Shown piece after piece: positions 52,701-64,000 of a stretch of 64,000 nt of DNA (position 1 is the stretch's first letter; every line of letters starts with the position of its first letter). The stretch spans positions 1 through 64,000 of the forward strand of contig VWPU01004591.1 of the NCBI GenBank assembly GCA_013398955.1. The letters run 5' to 3'. Under the pieces are notes generated by a model. The model was not told the DNA's origin, ran no database searches, and worked only from the letters and a program-made list of their open reading frames with translations. A program made the position numbers and the translations under genes. This stretch comes from Callaeas wilsoni. Taxonomy: Eukaryota > Chordata > Aves > Passeriformes > Callaeidae.

Positions 52701-55700
52701 TGTGCACTCTTGCCGATTGGTTTGTAGCAAAATGTGGTTGGAAACCTCCTAAATAAGTGCACCCATGATACAAACTAAAACACTAATGCAGAGGCAGGAC
52801 AGTTGGGTTAAGGTATGAGCAGGATGCTTTTGTGGCTCCGTTGTTATGGAAAAATGCATGTCATCGTGTGAACATTTTTCCTGCTGGGTTATCTGTTCAT
52901 CTGAAGCACCAGGACATACTCAGGGTTGCAGTGGAGACCGTCTGTCTTTCCAGACAGTGGTACTAAAATCTTTTCTGCTTTGCAAGGTTTCCTTGGCATC
53001 TTGAAATTTTGTTTTTCGGCAAACTGTTCCAAGACAGCCCAGCTGTTGCCAAATATGACATTGTAGTGAATTAAACGGAATAACGTCAATATTTGTGGTT
53101 GTACGAGTCTTTAACCTTAAGTTGAATTTCCATTATGTCGCATCATCTGGGCAATGAATGTAAATATTTAATCTGTTCTGGTTTATCTGCTTCGACTGAG
53201 AATGACTTCATGCACCTTGTTAAAGGAATGGATAGGTGGAGTGATTGTATTATGTATGCTTAGAGGCGGCCCAGTAAAATTGAGTGAGATCACAGGCTTT
53301 GTCAGGTTCAATTGACTCAAAACCAGTACAATAATTTATAAAGTCTAACGAGTTCGAACCCTACAAAGCCTATGAATTTTTACAAATTTAGTGACTTACC
53401 CCTTGAGTAGTGCAGAGATAATTGGTACTTGTAAAATGCAATCTGTATTTTACACCAGAGTAAACCTTTTCATGGTAAGATACCTTTTATATTACATTTT
53501 CATGCAGAGCATGACAGCTGTTTTAATTGTGACCCTGTGACTTCCTGTAGGCCTTTAGAATGGTGATTGGATCTTTATTCCAAGTGTTGGGAGTCTTTTT
53601 CTATTTTCTTGAAGAGGGACTACAGTTTTATTTAATTGGGAAAATAGTATAGATAAAATCATGCTTGCAAAGCAGCACATTAGCTGAACTCCACCTAAAT
53701 TCAGAGGAGTAGTTTGGGGCTTTTTTGAGTGAACCAATGCCACAGTGGCAGGTGTGGCCATAGTTTGTGGGGGCACATAAAGAACTGCATTTTGGCAAGC
53801 TGAGGTACTGCTGGCATTGCTGCTGTGTTTTATAAAGCTCAGTAATGTAAGAAAACTTGCCCAAGAAATGGAATGAATCCTTTGTAGCGGAGGAAGTTAA
53901 AAGTGGGGACAGTTGTGACTGTATGAGCCTAGTCTGCAATGCAGAAAAACATCCACTGAACGGGGAAGAGATATTTGTACAAAAATGAGAAGCTTTGTGG
54001 TGAACCAGGTGAAAGGAGGAAGGAAATAAAAAGGCCATTCATTGAGACAAGAAGGACCTTTAGATCTTGCCGTGAGAAATTCTGTCCAGGCTCTTGAGCT
54101 TTAATTTTGTTCCTCCGCAAATGCTGTAAGGTAATGGCAGATGCACCGCATTCAAATTGAAAAAACTCATAGGGAAATCATAAAGCAAAAATGTGGCTGA
54201 TAGTGCAGGTTTTATTGCTTTTCCTTTTCTGTTACTGTACTGACTTGGTGAAAGATTTTTATCTCACATTGTTTGTGGTGCTGCTACTTTTTATAAAACC
54301 CCCTGTATTCGCTCTTCCAGCAGTAGTGTACTTCAGGCTCAGTGTTCATAGTTGCTTACTTTTTGGTTCAGCATTTGGGAGCAGAATGATGTTGAAAGAT
54401 TTGAAGGAGGCATTTAAGTGGAACATTAAGTATTTTAAAATATAATTCACTGGGAATTTAACTAACTTTTAACTAACTAATCTTTAAAACCATCTGGACT
54501 TACACATATGGACGCCACATTTATGCACTGGCTGAGTACAACAAGATAAAGGGCATCTGTAGTCTGAGGGAGTGGTTAGCAAGCAGGTAAACAAGTTTTC
54601 ATTATTTTTATACTGCTGGCAAAGGTCACTCTGCAAACTGAGTTTATATTAAGTCGAATGTATAATGTGCTTCCAAAGCTTTGAAAATCAAAGCTACTGT
54701 ATATTGTTCTAACTCAAAGCATCTTGGCCAACAGAGTCTCTAATCAAGAATAGGAATCAAAGTCCTGCTTTGCTGACGCAGCTTGAAGTCTTACTTTTTT
54801 TAGATGTTTCTGCCATTTGGCCGTCAATCTGAAGTAAAGTGTTTTTGTTTTGCCGCTATGGACTAAGCAGCAAGATTAGCTTATGGTGCTTGCAAAGGAA
54901 ACCCAGCTTGGAGTAATTCCTGTTTGGGCTTTCTGGAATTCAAAGTTATTTTTTAAAACTCTTGAGTGGGAAGAAATGCACGACAGTTTCACAAGCTGTG
55001 CCATGCAAGGCTGCTAAGGAAACATGCTCAAAAGAATGACTTCATGAGAGGGGAACTAATATTTTGACTTTTTTTTTAATTTCCCATGGGAAGGCTAATC
55101 TTTAGGAACACAGAATCCTCTGAGGCCAATAAAATTCAGATTTGAAGAAGCAAAATGCTGTTTCATTGTTAGGAGCATAAAATACAGTTTGTTTTTATTG
55201 CAATTCTTTTTCCTTTCAGGAAAGCACTAGGTTTAACAGCTGTAATATATTATTCTAGCACCCCTTGCTGTTGGCTTTCCCGTTATTGTTCCACTTGCAT
55301 TTTATCTTGAAGATCTCAGCCAGGTTAAATGTGCTTTCTTCTTTTATGCAACTACTTAAAGGCATCGAGCTGCAGCACTGCCCCACCCATCCCAGCCGTG
55401 CATCTTTTATTGTCATTTGGTGACAGTTCAGGTCTCTTCCATTTTGCAAAACTGTAACAACATCCATTGATTTAAATGTCATTGCGTGAATGTCTTAATT
55501 GCTTATTGGCAACACTTATTCCCAAATTTCTTTTCTCTTTATAAAATACTGCTCTCTTTGTGGGTGGGGGCTCGCAGTACTTTATTCAGTGCGCGTGTGT
55601 GTGAGTGTGGGGGATGTTTATATACCTGGCAGGAAAACATTGTCAGGGAACAGCTGTGGCTCGTACATGGTCTTTCCTGCTAATGGTCTGGAGAATTGTT

Positions 55701-58700
55701 TGCTTTTAAACACCTGTTTAATAACCAAGTTCTGGTTGGACAATTTTCTTTTCTATTGGAGCTGATGGTTGCCATCATGACAGAGGATGGAGGAATCCAG
55801 CAATACTCAGAGAAGGCTCATTAAGACCTCTCTATTTGAAGTCTGCTTGTTTTGATGCCACCAAGTTAATCTCCAGTTATATATGCAGTAATGGCATCAC
55901 AAGTCCTTACATAGACTCTTCTGAATATTTTTACCATTACTTCAAAACTCTCCTTGAATTTGCCCAAACTTTGTCTGTGCTGAGAGTTCTTTCAGCAGGG
56001 CAGCTGCTTGGTTCAGGTGCTGTTTGTGGGGTTACAGTTGCTGCTCTAGGAAGTTTGCACAGTTCTCCTGTTCTGCTGAAACATCTGAGATCCCTTTGGA
56101 GAGAGTCATTGTGGAATCTGAGCATTCTTCATGCTCTGTTTATAACACCACATGTCCTTTACAAAGTAACTCTTGTCAGTGCATGTGATGCAGTGACAAG
56201 AGCTGACTAAAGTATATCCAGTAGTGTGGCAGCAGAAACACTCTCTTTGGCTTTGAAAAGAGGATTGACTTGTGCCACCTTTTGAAACTGCCAAAGGCCT
56301 GGACTTATGCTGGCTGCTCAGCCCTGCAGTGATTTCATTAGGAAAAGAACGTGCCCAGGAATACAGATGCTGTATTATTTATGTTATCCTCAGACATTAA
56401 TGACAAAGAGAACTGTTTAAGAACAGGGTCTTTTTCTTAGTGGATTTTTAATTATTTTCTCCACTATAAGTGGATAATAAGCTTTTATCTTTTTTGATTC
56501 AAGAGGCAATAGGCACTGTCTTCTACATTTTGAACATATCAAGTGCACAGAAATGTACTTTGCCATGGGGTGAATGGTTTTGATGCTGTACTTTGACATG
56601 GGGTGAATGTTTTTGATTCTGTAACTAATGAATTCCTTCCTGTTGCTTTTATTCTTTTTTCATATTAACCTCACTTTGCTTCTGTATTTGCCTTGTAAAT
56701 CTTCTGGCAATTTTTAATGATTTACTTGCCATGTTTTCTAAAAATACATTTATCTTTTGTGCCTTTTAAAAAATCTTTAAGCCTGTGTTATTTTGCAGTT
56801 TGGACACTGAGTCAGGTGAATATTTGTGACAGACTAGTAAATCAATTTTATACATTTTTAACTGAATGCCTCTTCAATGTAATAAGAGTATTATTCTTGC
56901 AAACTTTCAGGTTCTGGATGAGATTTCTGAACATGGCATTAGGATTTATCAGCTCCCCGATGCAGATTCTGATGAAGATGAGGAGTTTAAAGAACAAACT
57001 AGAGTTTTAAAGGCAAGTTTCACTCCTAGTTTATCTTTTTGCTGCTGTAGTTCTTCAGACTACAATATGCCTAAAGGTACTTTATTCCTTTTACAGTGTG
57101 TCAAAAATTTCAGTTTCCTTTGTATGTTGACTCTGAATTATAATCCTTTTTATCCCAGTCTCTGCTTCATCAGAATTCCAAGTGTAGTGTGTCATGACTT
57201 TCTTTTCTTTTCTCTTTTAAGTGTAAACCACTGTTCACCATGAACTATTATTTGCAGTCTGTGTTCTGACTCAAATGTTTTAACATGTGGGCAAGGAGGG
57301 AGATTGTGTATGTTGTGGTTGCTGTGCTAATTAACAACCTGCCTCGTGTTAAAGCAGATAATCAAGGTTTTACTAAAGTAATTTCCTCTTTGTGCTTGCA
57401 AAGGTGTTTGAAGAATGTGTCTGAAATTCTCTTTCTAGCTACTTTACTCTGTATCTGAAGTATGTTTCTGTTGGCTGTTCTCCATGCATGATGTTATGTC
57501 AGATGACACATTATGCCCAAACTGTACTTGAACAACAGTCAAGTGTTCCTAAAGCGAAGCGTCATTTCCTTCTGTGCCTCTGCTCAAACAAACTGATCCT
57601 CACAAAGCTGCAGGTGCTCATAAGGAGAGGTTGCATTGCCTAGAATGGGATTTGTTGGTTTTCTGATGTGAAAAGGTTTTAGTAGAGTTTGTCAACATTT
57701 CTTTTCCCCCTCTCCTGCCTGTTACTTGAATCTTTGTGCTTTCTTTAAAAGACAAAGCAAAATACAAAAACTAACCAGCCCAAAATCAAAACAGTAACTT
57801 GTTTTTTCTCTGTCTCAACTAGGCTAGCATTCCCTTCGCTGTTATTGGATCCAATCAACTTATTGAGGTGAAGGGGAAAAAAATCAGAGGCCGCCTGTAT
57901 CCCTGGGGAGTTGTTGAAGTTGAAAATCCAGAGCACAATGATTTCCTCAAGCTGCGCACAATGCTGGTGTGAGTAATGGTAAAATGATCCCGGCTCCTGT
58001 GGTGATGTAATGGCCACAGTGACTAGAGACCTTTAGCAATGTTCACTCCTTAATGTAAAACTAGCCCTAATTGGCAGTGTAGAGTGACATTTTAGTCCCC
58101 TGCAGCTTTTCCTGTACCCTCTGATTTCTGAATTCAGAAGATATTTTCTATGTTTTATGTTGCCAGATATATGTAATGGCTTTATGCCTTATGTGAACTG
58201 ATCTGATGGCCTTACATACCATCTGAAGTTTTGTTATAGTGCAGTTGGTGGGGCAGAGAGGCTTTTAAAATTCTCTTCAAAATGAAGAGTATTCTAAGAG
58301 CAAAGTGCAATTTTCTTGGCAGTATCGGAAATCCTTTGTTAAATATGAAACCCCACCCCTTTATGATTTTAGCCAATACGGATATTCTGCCTGCGCAAAT
58401 GGTTTGAAGTGATTTTTTTAAAAAACGATCTTTTGCTATTGTTGGAAACGAATCCCGTTGTGTCATTCCAAATTCAGTCTGCACTGGGCAGGGATTGCCC
58501 TCTGCTGGGCACTGGGAGCAAGTGGGTTTTCCTTTTTTTTTTTTTTTTTTTTTTTTNGACAATTGGAAATTGTTAAGCAATGTCAGCTGTTGTTCATGTC
58601 AAACAGCTCCACCTAGTTTCCAGTTACAAATTATATTTGACAGCACTTAAGAGTAATAAAATACGTTAGAATACTTTAGGAATTAAAATATCTTTCTGAA

Positions 58701-60093
58701 TAACTGTCTTTGCAAGGTTCTTAGCACTGCAAAAATTGGTATAAACTACTCATCTGTAGTAAGTAATGACCAAGAAAACAGGAGGACAGTATATTTTGGG
58801 TCTTTGAATAATATTGGTGGGGGCACTTAGGAATGAGTTAAAGATCAGTGAACTTGAAAGCAGAGTTCTGGCTGGCTTGGTCTGTAAGGATTAACTTTTC
58901 TGGTAAATACACCCATTAGATAAAACAGAAACAGAAGATAAAAGGGTGTTTTTCTTTGCTTTGCTGAGAAGGACAGAGTGTTCAGTAGCCCTCTGCATGT
59001 TGTAGGACGCATATGCAGGACCTGCAGGAGGTGACCCAAGACTTGCACTACGAGAACTTCCGTTCCGAGAGGCTAAAACGCACTGGCAAGTAAGTGTGTG
59101 CTGCCCCTGGGCTCCTCTGCTCCTCGCTGCCCGCTGGCATGGGACTTGCTCTTCCTCCTAATTAATCCCACCTGTAAACAATTATTTCTGATGACATTTC
59201 AATCTATGGAATTCTGAAATTTGTATGAAATGCTCTTCTTGAAGAAGAATAATATATAGCAAAGTGCTGTGCTTATAAACAGCTGTGTGTTTTGTACCCA
59301 TCCCCTTTTCTCTATGCTTTTAATTGGAATGTGCAGAAAGAAGATGCCTGCAAGCAAGATAGGTTTTATGGAATGATGTCTGCTTGGAGAAAACGAGCAC
59401 TAGTGGGCACATTTAAATAGGCCCCAGTCTGTCTGCTTAGGGAGGGGTTGCTTCTCTTGCTCCTTCGTATATAGCTAAAGAGAGAAGTTTAGACCAAACA
59501 ATCTTTTCTGATAATTTGTGTGTTTTTATGGAGTTTATTATCTTTTTTTAAATTCTTGGCAAGGTTGTCCTTGGCAGCTTAATGCAAAAAAATCCACATC
59601 TACCTTTGCTGCATCTTTTTGGATAGCAGCTTACTCTTGTCCACATTCCACTTGTTCTTTAACTATTCAGCAAAGCATTTTGATGTTAAAGAAGAAAGGA
59701 AATAGCCTACACAGCTTTTTAGTGGTTTATTTTTGTACTGTGGATAGATAGTGGAGGAAATCTCTTCATTAAAGTAAATTGCAAAAAAAAAAAAATTCCA
59801 TACAGCAGTAAAGAAATCAAATTTTAAGAAATGGAGAGTGAATAGCAGGAGTCTGTAAGGTAAAGATGGCCTTTTACAAAAGGGAAGCATGATTTTAAAA
59901 ATGCCCTAATTTCTGCTGTGTGGAAGCATGTAGACTTTGTTGATGTTACATTAATTGAAATATGAGTCTTGAATCTCTTCCTGGAGATTTTTAATTCTAT
60001 ATTTTACACTATCAATGTGTTCTTTTTTTCAATAGGCCTGTTGAAGAGGAAGTGGTAGACAAGGATAGAATTCTCCAGCAGAAAGAGGCTGAG
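43676..60093 (+). CDS. Septin of the SEPT2 subgroup, 3' end outside window
   Basis: Septins are GTP-binding proteins that build filaments at the cell cortex, cytokinetic furrow and membrane diffusion barriers; SEPT2-group members occupy defined positions in the hetero-oligomer. Coding exons: 43676-43702, 44794-44893, 46353-46439, 47047-47170, 51580-51714, 52180-52297, 56911-57012, 57823-57968, 59006-59089, 60036-60093. They join in frame to 327 codons. Features: polybasic HRKSVKK (27-33), G1 GESGLGKS (43-50), Thr77 matching the catalytic threonine of SEPT2, G3 DTPG (100-103), G4 AKAD (181-184), and the septin unique element [18 protein letters not shown] (255-272). Only the first residues ([14 protein letters not shown]) differ strongly from SEPT2. 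Residues 309-327 begin the coiled-coil tail; about 35 C-terminal residues are missing. Wording such as [11 protein letters not shown] and [10 protein letters not shown] is SEPT2-like, not SEPT5-like, although SEPT5 occupies this place in mammals. Intron 57013-57822 has a GC donor. A SEPT2 paralogue is the best name. Confidence 0.93.
56554..56619. repeat. 33-bp tandem duplication
   Basis: Two adjacent 33-base copies, starting TGTACTTTG and ending TTTTGATGC or TTTTGATTC, differ at three positions. They lie in the septin intron about 290 bases before the exon at 56911. A partial third start (TGTA) follows. Confidence 0.85.
56911..57012 (+). other. Septin exon followed by a GC splice donor
   Basis: This exon encodes 34 residues starting [10 protein letters not shown] and including [14 protein letters not shown]. 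Its 3' border is AAG|GCAAGT (GC at 57013-57014). The protein frame continues only if this GC donor is used with the acceptor TCAACTAG at 57822. AG|GCAAGT is the strong consensus seen at the roughly 1 percent of vertebrate introns of GC-AG type. No GT nearby keeps the conserved sequence. Confidence 0.85.
58532..58557. repeat. Poly-T run ending in an N
   Basis: About 25 T in a row end at a single N (58557) in the septin intron following the exon 57823-57968. The true length of the run is unresolved. The lysine-rich open frame on the other strand is an artefact. Confidence 0.9.
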
Positions 60094-61050
60094 GTAAGAG
60101 GGACTTCCTAAAACTTGTTCTTTAATATAATATGCTATGTTCCAATTTCACTTTTCTACATCAGCTACTGTGGCAGGTAGGATTGGAGTTGTGCAAAATG
60201 GCAGACCTAACCTGGGCATACAAGTTGCCCTTACAGTGTTTTGTTTATAGTCACTTGCATTGTGGATGATGGGTAGTGTGTGCACTCTTGGCTGGAGGCA
60301 GAATGTTTATCACTTCCCGTTTGGGTGCTAATTTTCCATAAGGATATTTGCTATTTTAGGTATTGAAATCAATTTATGTTTGTCAGCTACATATGCTGCC
60401 AGCTGTGGTGGGATAGACTGACAATCTAATATAATTTCAGATGTGCGTGTGCTTACTGCAGGCATATTACCAGTAAAATTATTCTTATGTCTTGTGGCTA
60501 AGGAGTAGAAATAGGCTCTTGAGTCTTAAAAATCCCATAACATAATTAATACATATGTTTTTTCATCTTAACCTTGACTTAAATCATAGTATTTTTGTTG
60601 CACCTGTCAATTCATGGATTTGGTGTTTTCAAACTCTGATTTCTCACTCTGGTTCCAAGTTTTTGCTAGGCCTTTTAACTTAGTATTTTTATGTTGAAGT
60701 TGTAAAGACTCAGAAATTTTTAGCCTGGTATTTAAATTCTAGCAGTACGCTGCCAGTGCTTATACTACTTGTGGAGTGAAAACTGAAGACTTGCTGCCAA
60801 TTGTAAGATAGTGTATTTTTTTCTCTTTATCCTTCTTTTATCCAATTCAGCTTGGATCCACGTCCGTAACTGCAGGAAGGCATGATTGGAAAGACCATTG
60901 CACATGTGCAGTGATTTGGAATAAGAAATAAAAAACTACAGGCAGTTCTGTGTGTTTCTGAGGTGGGAGATTGACTCCCATACATGGAAATTTTTGAAAT
61001 TTACTTTTGTCTGTGCATTTCCTTTTTCCCTTATAGCATCCATATTTAAA

Positions 61051-61086
61051 AATAGCTAACCCTGGTTAGCTATTGGCTAACCCTGG
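61051..61086. repeat. Perfect 11-bp palindrome overlapping an 11-bp direct repeat
   Basis: AATAGCTAACC-CT-GGTTAGCTATT (61051-61074) is a perfect inverted repeat with a 2-base centre. Within and beside it, GCTAACCCTGG occurs at 61055-61065 and again at 61076-61086. Confidence 0.9.
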
Positions 61087-61637
61087 CATATTGATATAAA
61101 TAGCAAAAAATTTTCCCAAAAGGAGATGCAGAAGCAGCTGATTATCACCATAATTAGTAGTTAATATTATGAATCGCTGGAGATTGAGTAAGCTGCATAT
61201 TTATCACTATATAACTTCACTTCAGCAGCCTAAGCACACTTGACGGTTGTGCACATTCAAGAGTGGAACTTCTGCAAGTGTTCTGTACACAAATTAACTG
61301 CCTCCCATTTACTGGGGCATGTGCAAAGCAGCAGCAGCCCATCAGCTGATAGCCAGCAGTACTGGATGCTTTGAAAATGTCAAGAGCATTTTTTGAAACT
61401 GGTTTTTGTTTTACTTTTTTTACCTTAATGCTTTCAAGCAGACAAGTAGACTTAGAGAATTTAAGTCATAACTGTTTCTCCTGTTATTTGAACTATGTAA
61501 ATGGTACATGCCTAGTAGTTAAGTAGAATCTTGGGAATCCTTTTAGAACTATTTGTTTCAAGACTTATGTCTGAAAAAAGTCTCCTATAAATATTTTCCC
61601 TGGAAACGGTTGATATGACAGGCACATTTTATAAGTG

Positions 61638-61661
61638 TATATATAAATATATATATATATG
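61638..61661. repeat. (AT)n microsatellite
   Basis: This is an interrupted TA/AT dinucleotide tract of about 24 bases in the septin intron, likely polymorphic. Confidence 0.8.
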
Positions 61662-64000
61662 TAAAAATTCTATTTATGCATGGACACAGAGTGGTCAAAA
61701 TAGACCAGTATATAAATATGTAGTGTGTCTTTTGTATAACATGGCTAAAGGGATGAAGTTTTGAATTTCTCAGGGGACAGTCTTTGAAAGTTTCCTCTGG
61801 GGCTAATCATCTCTGAATAATTGCTGCTGGAGTTGCGAGGGATTAGGTTAGAACTTGAAAAAACAAATACATTTTTAACTTCTGCATTCTATTGTTCCAA
61901 AGAGATCAGGAGGCTTTGCTGAATCTTCCGTAGATAAGCTGGTATGAAGTCCCTTCATCTCCAAATCATCCCTAAGGTTCAGACTGGGAAAAATCTGTGG
62001 AGGAAAGAGGCACAGAGGAAATGGGCTTGCATTCCATGGCCTTCACAGAGAAAACAAATATCCATTTCCCCTCCTGTTCTGCATTCCCATCAGTAACGGT
62101 GCTTGATGTTCTATTTACAGTTTTGTGAGGTTTATATAACCTTGGAAGGAATGAATGCTTGAACTAGTGCCAGGATCATCTTTATCAAGGCATCACTTTT
62201 GCTAAATGGTCTTTTATTATGCCAAAGGATGTGGTCCCCAGTTCAGCCAATTTGGAATTGCTAATCTGTCATTTTGGATTTATTGCTTAGTCTGGTTGTG
62301 CTTTTGCTCATTTGCAAGTGATGGCCTGTTTTTTAGAGGTGGAAAATGAAAAGAGACATAAAGATGTTCTTGTTCCTTACTGTAAATATGATGCAGAACA
62401 GATTATTTTGATGTTGTAGTGTCAGTGGGCACAAACATAAGATTTGTAGTTTTGTGCCATATTTTTTCTGCTCTGAAAACATCTTGTTAATAAAAACCTT
62501 TCAAGGTTTTGAGAGGTAGTACTTCCAGAAAAATGTTAGGGCTGTGATTACATGAAAACAGCAAGGAATAAACTCCTCTGGTTTCTCTAGTGAGCTACCC
62601 CGAGACTTTGGGCAAATGCCTCCACTCCGCTGTTTTCAGTGGAGCTGTCAGCAGTGGGCTGTGCACAGTAGAATGAACACGATGTTGAACTTACTTTCAC
62701 TCTGTCTTTGCACTTTCTGAAGGTGTGCAACCCTTTGGCAGAGGAGATGAGGAGCCCTGGGCTAGTGTGGGAGTCAGGCAGGGGAACAGCTGTGGGGGTG
62801 AGGATGGGAGCGATGCCTGCAGGTAACTGCCTGCTGCTGCTGCTGTGGTTTGGGAAAGCATTGTCTTCACAGATAAGGGGCAGACTTCCATGGGAACAGA
62901 CTGCATGACTGCTGCTGATGACCTGCAGACCTGAGGGAAATAAAAACAGGTCTGAAGTTTAGTTTATTTTGAGGGCTGTTACTGCCCAGTGCAGGGGGCA
63001 GAGTGCTTCAGCCTTGCCCTGTGAAGTGTGCAGTCTTAGTCCTGGAGAACTTCCTAAGAAAAAAACTGTTAGTAACCAATTAGCAATAGGAATCCCTGAG
63101 GAATTATAATGAAAAAGCTTTTCTTTTTTGGAGTACTTGGGTTTTTTTGGTCCTTTTGGGCTGTTTTTTGAGAGAACAGTGCATGCTGCTCACGTACTGC
63201 AATGGCTGTGGCCAGAGTGACTTCTGCTCTTTGCCAGCATGTCCTATGGAAGGCATTTACCTCAATGGTAGCCGCATTTCCAATTTATCAGGAGTATTTT
63301 TCTTCTCTTCAGTTAAAAAAATTATTTGTGTTCTTTGGTATTGGAAGTATTTTTAATTAAAAGAACTCTTACGGGAACATTCACTAGAAAATCCACGGTC
63401 TGCAGCTTTCCATCTTGCCCTATTCTTCACTCTTCAGTTATGCCTTTCTTATGTAAAGGCATGGGCAGAAATAATCAGACTTTGTAGAGGGGAAACATAT
63501 CAGTGGGAAGTAAATATTGTTTGCTTCTTAATATTTCTCCTCCTGTGATACCTGCATGTTGGTCACTGGGAAGCCATGCACCTTGTTTAAACAGGAATAG
63601 TATTTGTTGGCATTGTGATGAAATCCTGGGGATACAGCAGAGCTGTGTATCTGTGGTTTCTGTTAAGGATATGGAAGCTATTAGTGAGATATATGGTTCA
63701 CTTTTAACTCTGTAACCTTAGCTCTCATTTTAAATGTTTGTTTCCTTTCTGTTTTGCTGCAGTAGTTACATGATCATTTGAACTAAATTGTAGACCTGAC
63801 ATAAGTAAACTAAGGGGCACTTATACCAAGGTTACGTTTATTCTTTTGCCTTTTGTTATCTGAGAATTCACAGGAATTATTTGTTTTAACAGATTTCCAA
63901 ACATTGTTTCCTAGCTTCCTTTTCATGGTGTGCATTGGCCCTATGCTGTCATGTTGTAGCATCCGTTCTTTAGGGGATGAACACAAATATATCAATGCTG

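Larger units (their letters stand above)
60094..64000 (+). other. Last visible septin intron
   Basis: After the donor GAG|GTAAGA at 60094 no exon matching the expected septin C-terminal coiled coil (an RRMQEM-type sequence in SEPT2) appears before the window ends. The stretch contains an AT dinucleotide tract (about 61638-61661) and a small palindrome (61051-61074). Open frames look random. The gene therefore continues past the right edge with an intron of at least 3.9 kb. Confidence 0.6.

Noticed and set aside
58212..58580. 122-codon minus-strand frame with a poly-lysine stretch
   Set aside because: It reads through the poly-T run and an N in the septin intron.
61104..61170. Possible terminal septin exon after TTTTCCCAAAAG, reading EMQKQL and then a stop
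   Set aside because: The acceptor is poor and the residues do not resemble the conserved septin coiled-coil end; chance is more likely.

Overview
The window looks like vertebrate nuclear DNA, most likely from a bird. Three genes can be rebuilt: CDC45, a septin of the SEPT2 type, and single-exon CLDN5. CDC45 and the septin have many exons with GT-AG (once GC-AG) introns. CpG islands mark all three promoters, and introns and spacers are AT-rich without recognisable mammalian-type repeats. The order and strands (CDC45 plus, CLDN5 minus, septin plus) match the CDC45-CLDN5-SEPT5 block of human 22q11.2, which is known to be conserved in birds. The bird assignment rests on the protein sequences and synteny read by eye; no database search was possible.

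Layout. 1-506: CpG-rich promoter with a YY1-like site, five CCAAT boxes and an E2F/CHR-like element. 507-11241: CDC45 in 18 coding exons, 566 codons plus stop, followed by a probable 3' UTR intron. About 12.5-28.4 kb: intergenic, with no exon recognised. 28.4-30.0 kb: CpG island holding CLDN5 (29021-29671, minus strand). 30.0-38.5 kb: intergenic, nothing coding recognised. 38.5-39.0 kb: CpG island promoter and probable non-coding first exon of the septin. 43676-60093: ten coding septin exons giving 327 codons. The final coiled-coil exon or exons lie beyond the right edge, and 60.1-64 kb reads as the last visible intron.

The three genes do not form one pathway. CDC45 is a subunit of the replicative CMG helicase. 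Claudin-5 is the tight-junction protein of endothelium. The septin is a filament-forming GTPase. They are neighbours through conserved synteny. CDC45 and CLDN5 are convergent; CLDN5 and the septin are divergent with about 9 kb between their promoters.

The points most worth checking are: a SEPT2-clade septin in the place where mammals carry SEPT5; a GC-AG intron in that septin; regularly phased CCAAT boxes in the CDC45 promoter; an in-frame upstream extension of the CLDN5 reading frame; a splice donor touching the CDC45 stop codon; and assembly scars around single N bases. I saw no sign of a wholly new biological system.
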